DNA of 8,106 bases from Desulfobacteraceae bacterium. Its GTDB lineage: Bacteria > Desulfobacterota > Desulfobacteria > Desulfobacterales > Desulfobacteraceae. Both the position numbers and the translations under genes were made by a program. The stretch lies in NCBI GenBank assembly GCA_023140455.1, contig JAGLLQ010000073.1, positions 1 to 8,106 of the forward strand, in the 5' to 3' direction. The notes beneath the pieces are model-generated. The model was given only the letters and a program-made list of their open reading frames with translations. It was not told the origin of the DNA and did not search any database. How positions within the stretch are numbered: position 1 is the stretch's first letter; every line of letters starts with the position of its first letter. Positions 7,387-8,106 of this stretch are shown one piece after another.

Positions 7387-8106
7387 TTATTCTTCCACCT
7401 CATCAGGTAATGGTTTCCTTATTTTACACAGGAGATGTTTAATAGGAGCACCCAAGCCGTCCTTTCCCTGATTATTCATTGGAATAAGCATATTTATATT
7501 TGACTTGAATGTTTTAAATAATGGATCATCTTTTTCTTCGGGAAACCACCATCCATGGGCAGCCATTACCATCCAGGAAGGAACAATTGGTGTTATTTTT
7601 GCTTTAAATAGAGCTTTCCCCATCCAGTTTTCTACAATTATCCATTCCCCATGCAAAATATTATTTTCCTTTGCAGTATCAGGATGAATCTCCACAACAG
7701 GATCAGGGTCAAGTTCTCTCAGCCAGGGAATATTTCGATGTTCAGTATGAAAAAACACAGGTGATCTTCTGCCTGTTGACAAAATCAAAGGGAAATCTTT
7801 TGCAAGATCAGGCCTGGAGACAGGTGTAAATGGAGGTTCTTTATGATAAGGCAATGGTGGCAAGCTCCATTCTTCTCTTAATGTTGCATATAATTCAAAC
7901 TTACCAGTAGGTGTTGTAAAACCCGGCTTACCATCAGAGCGCAACAAACCTTTTTTATGCCTGTGGTAGGGTCTTGATGGGTGCCCTTCTGGAGGTAATG
8001 CCCATCCCTTTTGTTGAAGTTCCTTAAAATCCATGCCGGAAGGTTCAATGATCTCATCAAAAAGTTCATGAACCGTTTCCCATTTAAAATCAGGGTCAAA
8101 TCTTTT
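7387..8106 (-). CDS. Second molybdopterin oxidoreductase, C-terminal part (N-terminus outside window)
   Basis: The frame is open through the right edge and ends at TAA 7387-7389, giving 239 visible residues. It does not begin at the internal Met codon at 8034: the 24 residues before it (KRFDPDF, ETVHELFDEI) still match the neighbouring molybdoenzyme (KRFMKDF, DTVHDLFDGI). The visible part is the C-terminal cofactor-binding region of a DMSO reductase superfamily enzyme: TPTGKFELY, FPLILSTGRR, EHRNIPWLRE, EIHPDTA, VENWMGK and AAHGWWFPEE. Aligned by eye with the complete paralogue downstream, about 120 of 205 positions are identical (near 60%), so this is a tandem duplicate within one operon. 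An acidic tail, LPDEVEE, is absent from the paralogue. The Fe-S motif and metal ligand lie outside the window, so it is unknown whether this copy is catalytically intact or which substrate it uses. Confidence 0.93.
   Translation of the reverse strand, partial: KRFDPDFKWETVHELFDEIIEPSGMDFKELQQKGWALPPEGHPSRPYHRHKKGLLRSDGKPGFTTPTGKFELYATLREEWSLPPLPYHKEPPFTPVSRPDLAKDFPLILSTGRRSPVFFHTEHRNIPWLRELDPDPVVEIHPDTAKENNILHGEWIIVENWMGKALFKAKITPIVPSWMVMAAHGWWFPEEKDDPLFKTFKSNINMLIPMNNQGKDGLGAPIKHLLCKIRKPLPDEVEE

Noticed and set aside
8032..8034. ATG at 8034 as the start of a short stand-alone protein
   Set aside because: The residues encoded before it continue the match to the paralogous molybdoenzyme, so it is an internal methionine.
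7878..8099. Open frame of 73 codons on the minus strand in a different frame from the partial molybdoenzyme
   Set aside because: The overlapping frame matches the neighbouring paralogue at about 60% identity through this stretch; this one matches nothing.

Overview
The window looks like chromosomal DNA from an AT-rich anaerobic bacterium, most likely a Desulfobacterota (deltaproteobacterial) sulfate reducer or relative. This is inferred from the mix of a Gram-negative-style class A penicillin-binding protein, oxygen-sensitive Fe-S and molybdopterin enzymes, and low GC. No rRNA or other marker in the window fixes the taxonomy. Genes are densely packed: no gap exceeds about 90 bases, and I see no tRNA, rRNA, CRISPR array, insertion sequence or phage gene.

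Layout. Plus strand, 1-2085: a gene cut by the left edge encodes the C-terminal part of a PHP-family phosphoesterase (YciV / RNase AM-like) running in frame, with no stop and no usable start codon between, into a complete ribonuclease III. It is followed 29 bases later by an Elp3-like radical SAM protein without an acetyltransferase domain. Minus strand, 8106-2069: (i) the C-terminal 239 residues of a molybdopterin oxidoreductase cut by the right edge, (ii) a complete paralogous molybdopterin oxidoreductase of 806 residues, (iii) a small 8-cysteine ferredoxin-like protein, and (iv) after about 90 bases, a complete PBP1A-type peptidoglycan synthase. The two gene sets converge and their last codons overlap by 17 bases at 2069-2085.

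How the genes work together. The PHP-RNase III protein would join an endonuclease that cuts double-stranded precursor RNA to a domain whose E. coli relative trims RNA 5' ends, so a single polypeptide for rRNA/RNA maturation is a reasonable hypothesis. The tandem molybdoenzymes and the small Fe-S protein form a tight operon (gaps of 18 and 26 bases, Shine-Dalgarno sequences before the genes at 7368 and 4921). They resemble cytoplasmic relatives of acetylene hydratase and aromatic dehydroxylases; the substrate cannot be told from sequence. The PBP1A gene is a housekeeping cell-wall gene that probably has its own promoter.

The most notable item is the PHP-RNase III fusion. Next is the duplicated molybdoenzyme pair with a single minimal ferredoxin, in which the complete catalytic subunit has only three of the usual four cysteines at its N-terminal Fe-S site.
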